Assembly (NCBI GenBank): GCA_033980235.1
Contig: CM067076.1
Coordinates: 35,724,709 to 35,788,708 of the forward strand
From: Diadema setosum
Taxonomy: Eukaryota > Echinodermata > Echinoidea > Diadematoida > Diadematidae
Direction: 5' to 3'
Length of the DNA: 64,000 nt
In this document: positions 36,001 to 44,612 of the stretch, in pieces
Numbering within the stretch: the first letter of the stretch is position 1
How the letters are laid out: each line of letters starts with the position of its first letter
Notes under the pieces: model-generated
What the model saw: only the letters and a program-made list of their open reading frames with translations
Told to the model about the DNA's origin: nothing
Database searches by the model: none
Made by a program: the position numbers and the translations under genes

Positions 36001-38976
36001 AGAATGCATTGCGTGGGATGGCGTCCAGTACTCCAACAAAGAAATCCTGAAGGGATGGGAGAAATACTTCTGTACACTCTCCAACCCTCAAACTGCGCAT
36101 ACCATGACAGTTGATGCTACTGCGACACCTGATAGTGATGATGACCAACTGATCACCTTCAATTCAAGAGATCTCCACACTGCTATAAGAGGTCTCAAAC
36201 CCAAGAAAGCTGCAGGCTTAGATCATGTGGCACCAGAGCACCTTCTTCACTCAGGTCCAGTCTTTCAACTCCTGCTTCTTACCATCCTGAACACCTTCCT
36301 CAGATGTACCTATATACCTCGGAGCTTCAAGGAAGGCATTATCATTCCTATCCACAAAGGAAAGGGTAAACCCCTCACAGATCCTGGAAACTATCGAGGT
36401 ATAACACTTAGCTCAGTCTTTTGCAAGGTCTTTGAGCTGCTGTTGAAACCAAACCTAGAGCAACAACTGCTCCAAAGACACATCCCAGACATCCTGCAAT
36501 CCGGCTTCCAAAAAGATCACTCATGCATCATGACAGCTCTCTCCCTCAACCTCATCATGGAGATGAACTCCTCCAAGCGACAAGACACCTACATTGCTCT
36601 GCTGGATGCCACCAAGGCATTTGACACTGTCTGGCATGATGGACTCTTCTACAAGCTCCACAAGGCAGGCATTCAAGGAAACCTGTGGAAAATCCTGAGA
36701 AACATGTACAACGGGCTAGAGAGCATGGTCTTGTGGAATGGAAACCTCAGCCAACCCTTCCCGGTCACTCAAGGCGTGAGGCAAGGTGGAGTTTTATCCC
36801 CCTGCCTGTACCTTGTGTACATAGATGATCTTATCAAGGCCTTGAGGTCAACAAATGTAGGATGCTCCTTAGGTCAGGAATTCCTTGGTGCCCTTGTCCT
36901 TGCCGATGATGTGGCTCTCATCAGTCCAACACCAGAAGGCCTACAAACTATGCTGGATGTAACCCACAATTACTCATCTGAGTGGAAGTACAAGATCAAT
37001 CCATCAAAGAGTGCCATCATCTCTTCCACGAACAGTTCGTCAAGCCATTGGCATCTTGGCGGAGACACCATAGCACGAGTGGAGGCACACCCACATCTGG
37101 GCATCAACCGTACTTTCCTGCCCTCTGATCCTACTCCAGCAATGACGTCAAAAGGTAGAAAAACTCTGTATGCCCTTGCTGGTGCAGGGGCTCACCGTTG
37201 TGGATTGGCACCAAATACAGTAACTGCCCTCTGGAAGCGTTTCTGTTTCCCACGCATGCTCTACGGAGTGGAGGTTTACCATCTGAGCAAACGAATGCTT
37301 GCAGACCTCGACAGGACGCAGGGCAGTCTGTTCAAAGCTATCCTCGGCCTCCCCCGCAGAACAGGAAATGAGGCAGTCTCCATACTCGCCAAGCTCCCCC
37401 CAGTCAGTGATGAAGCTGACAAACAATTCCTCAGACTCCTCGGAAAAGTCCTTCTGCTTCCTCATGACAGAATTGAAAGGAGATTGCTTGTGAACGCCAT
37501 CTGCCAGGTACCTTCTAGTCGCACTGTAAAGGACCTCAAAACCAAGCTCTCTGTGTATGAACTTCCCTCCATCGATGAACTCCTCACTTCACCACCTCCT
37601 CCACACACCTGGAAATCAATGGTGAGAAGTGCCGTAGAAGAGCACCGCACAGACATCACCAGGAAGGCAGTCGGCACAAAACCATCACTACACCTACTCT
37701 CTACTGTCCTGAGTCATAAACACAATCTCCTTCCCTCCATCATTCCCTCACAACATCTCCGACCAGCAATACCAGTCAAAGTCCAACTGCTCAGCGGGGT
37801 ATACCCAACCAACTCTCGCCTTCACACCATAAGGAGCAAAACAAGCCCAGGATGCCTCTGTGGCTACACTGATGAAACAGTGACCCACCTGGTGGGCAAA
37901 TGCTCACTGTACCAAACCCTAAGAGACAGCTTTCTCACCAAGTGGCCAAAGCAATGGAAAACACACCTCACCAAAACCGCAACACCACCCGAATGCTTCA
38001 CCAGACTCACTCTTCTTGGATCCTGCTGCAACTCCACTATCTCCCTCTCTGACTGGAAAAACCTCTCTCTGTTTCATAATGGCTTTAATGCATCTCTGAG
38101 CTTTCTTTTCGACATATACAACCGTGTACATAACAAACGTACAGCTATGTAGTTCTATTATTGTTATCCCGTTGTTAGCCTGTTGTTATCCTGTGACCTT
38201 GTGACTATTCATTCTTGACCTCACTCTGCAACTTGAGCAGTTCTCCTGACTGGAGGAATTCAAACAAAGAAGAAGAAGACTAGGCACTCGCATTGGCGAG
38301 TGGCGTGTAAGTTGTCGAACATCTAGTAACATGACACCAGTCACAGAGCGTGGGACTAAGGCACTGAGTATCTGAGCTTCAACTAGATCTACAGTATAAG
38401 ACTGAAAAGTGATACATTCATCAACAAAAGATCGTAACTGTAAACGTAAATATATATAAAGAATAAGACTGCAATCCTACCTGCAGTTGTCTGTCACATT
38501 GCTTGACTTTTTCTGGTATAGCACTCCTAAATAAATCAAAACCAAGCGGCATTTTGACATAAACTAGACCTAAGTATCGGTCAACATCGGTGGCTACTGA
38601 ACCGTCAGTGCCTAGGCCTCCGACACGACTAGTGCCAATCTAAGAATAGTAGAGAAGAACAAAATATAATACACGATCAAAAATAGAATTTGAGTATTTT
38701 TGTTGTTTTTTATTTCTTAAAATAGACACTAAATCATAATGAATAAAAAATTATAAATAAATTACTAGTTAAAAAGGGTAATAGATATCTTAGATGAGTG
38801 TTATAGTCCCACGTACAACTTCGCGTCTGTTGGCTTTTAAATTGGCAAAATATTTTGGCAAGACATTTTGTTTTTATTTTGTTTTGTTTTTTTAGCGGAT
38901 CTTTAAAATACTGGCTAACTTCAGTCGAGCTCGGGATTTTAGTAATAGCTTCCGTAGAAACGCTACGAGTTGACAT
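16947..38976 (-). CDS. KIF25: KIF25-like kinesin-14-type motor protein, complete gene (19 coding exons)
   Basis: Minus-strand exons: 38920-38976, 38481-38639, 34700-34765, 33957-34079, 33402-33543, 32600-32703, 31830-31921, 31011-31053, 30305-30372, 27329-27403, 25796-25954, 24352-24513, 23176-23325, 22184-22305, 21520-21675, 20697-20843, 17968-18033, 17647-17697, 16947-17020. The junctions keep one frame and give 671 residues. Residues about 73-217 look coiled-coil. The neck [14 protein letters not shown] (218-231) precedes a C-terminal motor, the kinesin-14 arrangement. Visible motifs: P-loop GQTGSGKT (319-326), switch I HAHSSRSH (444-451), switch [10 protein letters not shown] (498-505), VPYRNSRLT (544-552). 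KIF25 marks: [33 protein letters not shown], and H where most kinesins have N in switch I. Human KIF25 is shorter and lacks the long N-terminal part. The first exon, its weak GTTAGC donor and the three tail exons are the least certain parts. Confidence 0.88.
18681..20500. mobile_element. TTAA MITE split by a Helentron-like insertion
   Basis: TTAACCCTAAAAGGGCTGGG at the left and inverted CCCGGCCCCTTTAGGGTTAA at the right, TTAA at both edges. G-runs (18699-18716 and 19388-19408) lie inside the left part. The interior (GACATTTCGCGC, TTTTGTGATTTTGTGTACAT) matches the element at 27819 closely. The family F element at 19443-20473 has inserted near its right end. It lies in the KIF25 intron between exons 20697-20843 and 17968-18033. 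Confidence 0.8.
19443..20473 (-). mobile_element. Helentron-like non-autonomous element, family F (nested)
   Basis: Read on the minus strand it begins TAGCTCACCTGAGCC-AAAGG-CTCAAGTGAGCTA, a fold-back. A GCGTCCGGCGTGCGTCG-type run follows (20388-20430), then about three diverged 200-300 bp units carrying CATTTTCATCTTCTT and GGTAGCATCCCTA-type blocks. It ends in GACCCGCGGGTC-TCTTGTTGGCTTTGG. This is the same overall plan as families A-D with unrelated sequence. Confidence 0.6.
24816..25592. mobile_element. TTAA MITE with G/C-rich subterminal runs
   Basis: TTAACCCTAAAAAGACTGGG at the left and inverted CCAGTCTTTTTAGGGTTAA at the right, TTAA edges. GGGGGGGCC/GGCCCCCCC runs lie inside both ends. 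The interior, in the opposite orientation to 18681, shares CGCGCGATCGCCG, TAATTATGCTAATTTATGC and CGCGCGAAATGTCGAGG. It lies in the KIF25 intron between exons 25796-25954 and 24352-24513. Confidence 0.82.
25796..25954 (-). CDS. KIF25: KIF25 P-loop exon with GC donor
   Basis: Encodes the nucleotide-binding P-loop ([20 protein letters not shown]) and the following loop up to VPRAARELF. The donor reads CAG|GCAAGC, a GC-AG intron, a rare but regular class. The next exon starts after TTTGTTCAG at 24513 and continues in phase with [20 protein letters not shown]. No GT donor nearby would keep the frame. Confidence 0.92.
26550..26970. mobile_element. Pogo/Tigger-like MITE
   Basis: TACAGTTAAACCTCTCGTAT-CCGGAC at the left and, inverted, TACAGTTGAACCTCTATTAT-CCGGCC at the right, each bounded by TA. 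CAGT(T)GAACCTC...ATCCGGA ends are typical of pogo/Tigger-type elements. It is 421 bp, has no ORF and lies in a KIF25 intron. Confidence 0.75.
27476..28657. mobile_element. Mariner-type MITE carrying a nested TTAA element
   Basis: TACAGTACTCTCCGCGTAAT at the left and inverted TACAGTACTCTCCGCATAAT at the right define the outer element. Inside it TTAACCCGAAAAGGGCCGGG (27819) opens a TTAA-family element almost identical in its body to 18681, but its right TTAACCC end is missing and the sequence breaks off near 28560 after a C-run. It lies in a KIF25 intron. Confidence 0.7.
28691..29730 (-). mobile_element. Helentron-like non-autonomous element, family B (copy 1)
   Basis: On the minus strand it starts TATGCCTCCGCAACGAAGTG-GCCGGAGGCAT, then a (CGTC)n/(CGTA) tetranucleotide run (about 29610-29685). 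Units of about 150 bp follow, carrying TCAAAGGTCAAAGGTCA and a CTCCATATCTCG block. It ends GCGGAGGCATATCAGTCGCC-GTAGCGATATATCTAG. It is nearly identical to 58418-59438, so one or both copies are recent. The 116-codon frame with PSVRPSVR repeats is the tetranucleotide run. Confidence 0.7.
34332..34424. mobile_element. Miniature TTAA element
   Basis: Begins TTAACCCGTTGTGGATGGGC and ends in TTAA. It shares GGGCTGATTTTGCT and GGACTCATCTTCAG with 10360-10436. It sits in a KIF25 intron. Confidence 0.5.
35648..38278 (+). mobile_element. 5'-truncated non-LTR retrotransposon in KIF25 intron 2
   Basis: The same 8 bp, ACTAGGCA, is found immediately left (35640-35647) and right (38279-38286), a likely target-site duplication. 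The element ends in a short GAA run, as non-LTR elements often end in a simple tail. There is no endonuclease domain, and the reading frame is already open at the left boundary, so the copy is truncated at its 5' side. It lies antisense within the KIF25 intron between exons 38481-38639 and 34700-34765. Confidence 0.85.
35768..38152 (+). CDS. Non-LTR retrotransposon reverse transcriptase ORF
   Basis: 794 codons from the first ATG, although the frame is open back to the element edge, so the true ORF was longer. The reverse transcriptase core is intact: [19 protein letters not shown], the catalytic segment [20 protein letters not shown] (D280), [12 protein letters not shown] (about 334-345) and LADDVALIS with the catalytic pair D380-D381. 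The residue before the pair context is L rather than the usual Y/F of YADD. A C-terminal CxC-x8-H-x4-C cluster (C696, C698, H707, C712) resembles the zinc knuckle seen after the RT in several non-LTR clades. No apurinic endonuclease or RNase H is seen. No frameshift or stop breaks the frame, so the insertion is young or constrained. I do not assign a clade. Confidence 0.88.
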   Translation: MKRLWKLWKDDGRPKSGNNSTWTAYKEAKRTFRRKMRQSRLAVHNNMVEEIEASQHDDPQLFNRLVRENTPTSSSALTECIAWDGVQYSNKEILKGWEKYFCTLSNPQTAHTMTVDATATPDSDDDQLITFNSRDLHTAIRGLKPKKAAGLDHVAPEHLLHSGPVFQLLLLTILNTFLRCTYIPRSFKEGIIIPIHKGKGKPLTDPGNYRGITLSSVFCKVFELLLKPNLEQQLLQRHIPDILQSGFQKDHSCIMTALSLNLIMEMNSSKRQDTYIALLDATKAFDTVWHDGLFYKLHKAGIQGNLWKILRNMYNGLESMVLWNGNLSQPFPVTQGVRQGGVLSPCLYLVYIDDLIKALRSTNVGCSLGQEFLGALVLADDVALISPTPEGLQTMLDVTHNYSSEWKYKINPSKSAIISSTNSSSSHWHLGGDTIARVEAHPHLGINRTFLPSDPTPAMTSKGRKTLYALAGAGAHRCGLAPNTVTALWKRFCFPRMLYGVEVYHLSKRMLADLDRTQGSLFKAILGLPRRTGNEAVSILAKLPPVSDEADKQFLRLLGKVLLLPHDRIERRLLVNAICQVPSSRTVKDLKTKLSVYELPSIDELLTSPPPPHTWKSMVRSAVEEHRTDITRKAVGTKPSLHLLSTVLSHKHNLLPSIIPSQHLRPAIPVKVQLLSGVYPTNSRLHTIRSKTSPGCLCGYTDETVTHLVGKCSLYQTLRDSFLTKWPKQWKTHLTKTATPPECFTRLTLLGSCCNSTISLSDWKNLSLFHNGFNASLSFLFDIYNRVHNKRTAM
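38920..38976 (-). CDS. KIF25: KIF25 first coding exon (predicted)
   Basis: Encodes [19 protein letters not shown] in 19 codons and ends at GAA|GTTAGC in phase 0. The next exon (38481-38639, acceptor CTACTATTCTTAG) is open from its first base, IGTSRVGG...[16 protein letters not shown], which implies an upstream coding exon. This is the only nearby candidate I found. An alternative start is the internal ATG at 38552 (MPLGFDLF), if the upstream part is 5' UTR. Confidence 0.6.
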
Positions 38977-39340
38977 GGTCAGTGATGGTAGTGGTATGGT
39001 ATTTTATCTCTAGAATCTAGGCATCTTATGTCCCTCGACCGCCGAATGAGCTGAGGTGCAGTGACCTGTGTTCTGATTTTACGAAGCCTAAGGGAGAAAG
39101 TTGCGGGGCTGCATCCCTAAATCAGTAAATATCATGTAAGTACTAGTAGTATTAGACACACTACACAGTGCCGCCGTGTCACCACAGCGCGCCGCACCAA
39201 CGCTGGTAACGGGCTGCAGTGGTTACCGGTATAACGGTACAGCTACAATACAGCGCCCCGGCGGCGGCCCGGGGTTACGTACGTACGGCGACCCCAATAC
39301 TTCACTAACACTAACAGTAGCGACACATTCGTGTCGGCCC
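38977..39340 (-). promoter_or_regulatory. CpG-rich patch upstream of KIF25
   Basis: The sequence before the predicted KIF25 start is locally rich in CpG (CCGCCGTG, GCGCGCCGC, GCGGCGGCCCGG, TACGTACGTACGGCG near 39170-39290) in an otherwise AT-rich region. This is compatible with a promoter region for the minus-strand gene. No TATA or initiator is identified. Confidence 0.3.
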
Positions 39341-39343
39341 GAG

Positions 39344-39513
39344 GAGGGGGGGGGGGGATAATTTCAGGTTTCTAACATTTTGGGGTGAGATAATGAGAAA
39401 CCTCTTGTGAAATATGAAAGAACATGGTAGACTCTTTAAGATTAGGCCAAAAAAAAAAAATGGTTTGTTTGCCCTTCGCGACCGACCGAAAATCACGGAA
39501 ATTTCGGGTCGCG

Positions 39514-39545
<32 letters not shown>

Positions 39546-39680
39546 CTTTCAAGTTTATTTTTTTCCACAAATTTCATCTTCTACAAATTTGTGAATGGTT
39601 TTAAACCCAAAATTATCCATTTTAAGCTAGAGAAAGAATTAAAAAAAGTCTAAAAATGTTTTTTTTTTTTTTTTTTCATC
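39344..39680. repeat. Homopolymer-rich repeat segment
   Basis: Contains a G-run (39345-39358), GGCC followed by an A-run and GTTTGTTTGCCCTT (39443-39475), and T-runs (39515-39542 and 39660-39676). A similar GGCC-A-run-GTTTGTTTGCCCTT block occurs in the opposite orientation at 43365-43400. It is a dispersed repeat of unknown class. Confidence 0.5.
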
Positions 39681-39823
39681 TGATCGACCCGTTGTAATTG
39701 TGGTCGGGCCGCGTCGGTCCACAGGCTACGTTTTATAGCATGCATTGCATGCTACAATGTAGCTACCTTTTTGGCTCACATGCGTGCACGCGCACGAAAT
39801 CCAATCAATGCATGTATTATTAT

Positions 39824-39996
39824 ACAAATGATGCACAGGATAGAGTGCATTAGTGTAGGCGTAGTGCACTCGAGGGTATTTACAATTGTGAAACATGCAC
39901 GAGGCGAAGCCGAGTGCATGTTGCACTACATTGTAAATACCCGAGAGTGAGCTACGCCTACACTAACGCCACGAAATAATCCTGTGCATCATTTGT
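39824..39996. repeat. 173-bp near-perfect palindrome (copy 2)
   Basis: Same outer arms (ACAAATGATGCACAGGAT) and nearly the same loop (GAGGCGAAGCCGA) as copy 1. The inner helices are TTAGTGTAGGCGTAG with CTACGCCTACACTAA, and GGGTATTTACAAT with ATTGTAAATACCC. At least six positions differ from copy 1 in both arms so that pairing is kept. Confidence 0.9.
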
Positions 39997-40658
39997 TTTA
40001 TAAAATGGGTCGAAAATTCGAAAACTAACATCATTTTTCAGCGTTTTTCACGTACCTTTGTGGGTCAAGACGTCCGAAGATGTTCGTCCCAAACTTTTAC
40101 GCACGTCGCACTCGCGGAAGTCCCGCACATACAGTATAAGTATAATGGGGGGTTGGGTTTCCGGACACCCGCATGAAAACTTACTTATTTTACATAGAAT
40201 ATGCACCCTTTACCTTAAAGACTTGATATAGACTCCTCATATAGGCCTACTAGACAACATACTCTGAAAACGGCGTGAGAATTAACCTGCTAAATCGTTG
40301 GATTTGCTCTTCAAAGTGACTCCATGTACGCGTCCGGTCCCATAACGCTTGGTCTACTGTACTGTACAAAGTGTACGTATATGTATAGTATAGTACAGTA
40401 TACGTACGTACGCCACATATGTTATGCACAAGGGAAGACAGGCCGGCCGGCCGGCAGCCCGAACTAGAAGTTGTTTACAGGATTGACAGCGCGTACGTAC
40501 GCGTATGCATGCAATTCATCAAAGGAGCCGCCGCGCGCACAGACGATCGGCAATCTACCATAGGATTACAGGCAGTGCAATAGTACTGAAGTAAAGGAAG
40601 GAGGTGTGTCTCATTTCAGAGCTTCCTATTGGCTACATTCTTGAACCCATTTTATAAT
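39997..40658. repeat. Body of the palindrome-headed repeat (copy 2)
   Basis: Block-by-block match to 11698-12160, ending TTCTTGAACCCATTTTATAA. A stretch of about 240 bp (about 40145-40385, starting GGGGGGTTGGGTTTCCGGAC) has no counterpart in copy 1 and is either an insertion here or a deletion there. Palindromic TACGTACG and GGCCGGCCGGCC runs occur nearby. Confidence 0.7.
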
Positions 40659-41035
40659 ATGCACTTAGTACAGGGCTGCACACTGGCGACATTCGCGCTA
40701 GCTTGCGCATTGGCGCTGCTCACGCACTGCCATGCCATGCAATGCAAAGCATGTACAGTGTAACTGCTTTTCGTTTGCTTGCGATCGGCGGTCATGCCAG
40801 ACAAGAAGCATTGATAGAATTAGAAGCGCACGCATTTCTGGGTCATTTTACTCACGATCCGTCCCCGGCTTCGCAGCAGCGTGGCAGTTGACATGTTAGA
40901 ACTAATTTACTTGTGTCGATTTTTAGAAAAGTAAAAACATATTCGATATTCAGCGATACAGTAAATGGATCTGATTGCGTTCAGTTTCATTTTACACAGT
41001 CATTTCACAAATGAATATTTTCATTCGTTCAGAAT
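40659..41035. other. Unassigned intergenic sequence
   Basis: I see nothing recognisable; G+C is locally higher near 40680-40880. Confidence 0.4.
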
Positions 41036-41039
41036 GATC

Positions 41040-42660
41040 TCACAATGAAGATGGGCGCAAAAAGGATCACGAAATCGGCCCTTCCGTGTACTTTTTAAGA
41101 ACGTATGCACAAAATGTGAAGAGATAACTCCACTAGGAAGAAAAAAAAATCATGAAATCATCGCAGTCCCGCTTACATATTTGAGGTAGAAATCGTCCCA
41201 AAAAGGATCATAAATTCGGCCGGCCGCGTCGTACACCTTTCAAAAGTTCATGTACGAAATGCGAAGAGATTATAGAGGAGAGAGAAAAAAAAGGACACAT
41301 TTGGTACGTGCATCATAAAAGATTATAGCCGAATAAAAATTCATGAAATCAACGCAATCCCGTTGAAATTTGAGGAAATAATAGGCGCAAAAAGGATCTT
41401 GAATTCAGTCCTGCATGCCGTGTTGGTTATCAAAACGCACGCACAAATGCGACGAGATTATCGGGAGAAAAATAAAAAAAACACATTTTTACCCTTCTGG
41501 TGCGTGCATTACAAAAGATTACATCCGAAGTAATTAATGAAATCGCCACAAACCCGCTGATATTTGAGGTAGAAATAGGCGCAAAAAGGAACGTGAATTC
41601 GGCCGTGTCGTATACCTTTTAAGAACGCGGAAAGGACACATTGTCATCCCCTTTTGGCGCTTGCATCATATAGATTACAGCCGAGTAGTAATTCATGAAA
41701 ATTTCGCAATCCCGTTGAAATTTGAGTAAACAATAATAGGCGCAAAAAGAATCTCGAATTCGGCCCTGATGCAGTGTATAGTTTTGAAAACGCATGCACA
41801 AATGCGAAGAGATTATCGGGAGAAAAATAAAGAACGCATTTTCAACCCTTCTGGTGCATGTATCACAAAAGATTACAGCCGAAATATTGACGAAATATCG
41901 CAATCCCGCTGATATTTGATGTAGAAATAGGCGCTAAAAGGATCGTAAATTCGGCCGTGTCGTATACGCATGTACGAAATGCGAAGAGATTATAGGGAGA
42001 AAAATACAGGACACATTTTCAACCCCTTTTGGCCCGTGCATCATAAAGATTACAGCCGAATAATAATTCATAAAATCATCGCAATCCCGTTGAAGTTTGA
42101 GGAAACAATAGGCGCAAAAAGAATCATGATTTTTGGCCGTGTCGTATATCTTTTAAGAACGCATTTACGGAATGCGAAGATATTAAGGGGATAAAAATAA
42201 AGAACGCATTTTCATCCATTCTAGCTGGTGCGTGCATCACAAAAGATTACATCCGAAGTATTTATGAAATCGTCACAATCCCGCTGACATTTCAGGTAGA
42301 AATAGGCGCAAAAAAGTATCATGAATGCGGCCGTGTGGTACATCTTTTAAGAACGCACTTACGAAATTCGAAGAGTTTATCGGGAAAAATTAAAGGACGC
42401 ATTTTCAACCCCTTTTGGCGCGTGCATCGTAAAATAGTACAGCCGAAGTAATTTATGAAATTGTCACAATCCCGCTAATATTTTAGGTGGAAATGGGCGC
42501 AAAAAGGATTGCGAATTCGGCCCTGCATGTCGTGTACCTTTCAAGAACGCATGCACAAATGCGAAGAGATTATCGGGAGAAAAATAAAGAACCCCTTGTA
42601 TCGCGTGCATCAGAAAATATCACAGCTAAAATAATTCATTAAATCATCGCAATCCAACTG
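41040..42660. repeat. Satellite-like tandem array, unit about 140-195 bp
   Basis: About nine units, recognised by GGCGCAAAAAGGATC followed by GAATTCGGCC, at about 41052, 41196, 41381, 41578, 41739, 41929, 42109, 42304 and 42494. Other unit blocks are AAATGCGAAGAGATTATCGG, GGAGAAAAATAAAG, CATTTTCAACCC, GCGTGCATCA and ATCGCAATCCCGCTGATATT. Unit length alternates because some units lack the GAGATTA...GTGCATCA segment. Divergence between units suggests an old array. Confidence 0.8.
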
Positions 42661-43468
42661 ACCACCAAGAGCAGGTTACGCAGCAAGTTCGTGCGCTGAT
42701 GTTTAGAAAAAGTCACAAACGCATTTGATACAATCTGATTTTGTTCATTTATATCATTTTACACTAATTCACAAACAAACATTCTAATTTTTTCCTGTCT
42801 TTATTTTTGAATTTCTTGTGCAATAAATAATGCAAGTTTTAAAACAAATATTAATCTGTAAAATGTACATGAGGGGGGGGGGGTACATCCATAAAAACAA
42901 GAAAATAAGTTTGCAAGTCATTTAATGTTTTTTATGTTGTCGTTGTTGACCGGTACATTTTCTGTTCGGACCTGTAAAAAATGGTAAAACGGGGCATTTA
43001 CCGGTCCGATAGAGACAGGTCGGACCGGCAGAAAAAATGGGTTAGTGTGCAGTCCTTCACAAGATGGCTACTTTTGCAGCATCCGTTACCATGTCATGGC
43101 ACCAAAACTGTTTGGAGTTCAGTTGCCAGCATCTCACTGGAAGGTACTTTTTTGGAGCTGTTTGCAAAATTTAACAAAGATGAACGTTCTAAGTGTTTGT
43201 CAGTGAGCGTTTCTGCCTCGCGTACCGGGCCCTGGCAAGACGTAAATTTGAATGAATCTCTTGGAGTTTTGAGTGCATTGACATGGAAAAAAGGGTACCC
43301 TGAATTAACAAAAAAAAAAAAAAAAAAAAAAAAAACGACCTACCGACCCTCTTGGGTTTTGACAATTAAGGGCAAACAAACACTTTTTTTTTTTTGGCCT
43401 TAAGAAAGTGTGGCTGTGGGATCCATCCAGTGCAGTGATACTAAAATTAGCTTTGTTTTACTTTGTTA
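42661..43468. other. Intergenic with repeat-like segments
   Basis: Contains a G-run (about 42873-42884), a segment with ACCGGTCCGA...TCGGACCGGCAG (42995-43030), and a 140-codon plus-strand frame (42981-43403) that runs into an A-run. The frame has no domain I recognise, its end is low complexity, and its last part is shared inverted with 39443-39475. I therefore treat it as repeat-derived. Confidence 0.4.
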
Positions 43469-43958
43469 CCTCTGGCTGGCTCTGCCAAGGGAGGCTCGGA
43501 GGAGGTTATGTTTTCGTTACCGTTTGTTTGTTTGTTTGTTTGTTTGTTTGTTTGTTTAATACTAAGTAATAGTTTGTCCGTGTGCAAAATAACTCAAAAA
43601 GTAGTTAAGGCCATCAACTATAAAGGATTTGGATGAAACTTACAGGAAAGGTTGAGAATGACACAAGTACCGTAACATTAACGTTAAAGGGGAATACTAA
43701 AGAAATAGAATTATATATGACGTGAAAGAGTGGGATACATTTGTCGTTTACATCATTTAAAATGACCTTTTTGAAGTGGAGTTAGAGGATTTTGAAAATT
43801 TACACCTGTCACCCCCCTGAAATCTAGGTCACAGTGTAAATTTTGAGGCTTTGCCGATGACTTCATGGGATGAAAGGAATCGCGCAAGGTCTCGAGGGCC
43901 GCAGGCCCCCGCGTGCATAATGCATGCATTGTATCATACAAGTTGTTGTAGATAGTAT

Positions 43959-44354
43959 TTGCATACAAAGTTTAAAAGTTTGTTTTTCGATAATGCACGA
44001 CATCGTAAGTTAAGGCCATGCAGTGATGATCAGGATGATTTCTTGGTGGAATTTGAATGTGGGAGCGATGATGAACTGAGTGATACAGTACACACTAGTG
44101 ATGATAATGATGATGAAACTAGTGATGATGACCCTGGTGAAGTTGGAGAGATAGATGTTGCTGACGAGCCGCATGGCGGGGCGCAGGAGGGAGACGCTAC
44201 GGGCGAGCTAGTGGGGAAGGCCCAGGGCGGTCCGGTTGAAGCGGACGGACTTAGTGGAGATTGGCAGTATGAGCCCTTGCCACACGGCAGGCCAGGGGAC
44301 AATGTTGGTGACGCAGGACCAATACCAGGTAGACTTCAAAATTTAGATGGGTAA
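43959..44354 (+). CDS. Acidic ORF inside the TTAA element, function unknown
   Basis: 131 codons, strongly acidic in the first half (FLVEFECGSDDELSDTVHTS, then DDNDDETSDDDPGEVGEIDV), then Gly/Pro-rich text ending PIPGRLQNLDG before TAA. A GATGG|GTAAGAG sequence at its end could be a splice donor (exon end about 44350). An acidic low-complexity N-terminal region is common in piggyBac-type transposases, and the element around it has TTAA ends. I suggest it is the first exon of such a protein. No DDE catalytic core is visible, so this is weak. Confidence 0.35.
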   Translation: MHTKFKSLFFDNARHRKLRPCSDDQDDFLVEFECGSDDELSDTVHTSDDNDDETSDDDPGEVGEIDVADEPHGGAQEGDATGELVGKAQGGPVEADGLSGDWQYEPLPHGRPGDNVGDAGPIPGRLQNLDG

Positions 44355-44443
44355 GAGTTTTTTTTATATTCTGAACTGAAAATGAACCGAGCTGAGTGCT
44401 GACTTGATCAGAGTCGTACTTCAGAGCAGCAGTAGGCCTAACT

Positions 44444-44612
44444 GAACACAGCCCAGTCGCTGTAAGTAGCGCAGCGTCTGGTCGGGCTACGTATTATCAA
44501 TCGCATCACACTCACTCCTATACAGGCAACAGCCCAGTCACTGTACGTAGGTACGTCGCGACAGGTATTCGCACAGCGTACTTACAGCGTCTGGTCGGGC
44601 TAACTCACTCCG
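44444..44612. repeat. Imperfect direct duplication
   Basis: CAGCCCAGTCGCTGTAAGTA ... CAGCGTCTGGTCGGGCTA at 44450-44490 recurs diverged as CAGCCCAGTCACTGTACGTA ... CAGCGTCTGGTCGGGCTA at 44530-44602. Confidence 0.6.

Noticed and set aside
42981..43403. 140-codon plus-strand frame
   Set aside because: It ends in a poly-lysine stretch from an A-run, part of it is shared inverted with 39443-39475, and no domain is recognised; treated as repeat.
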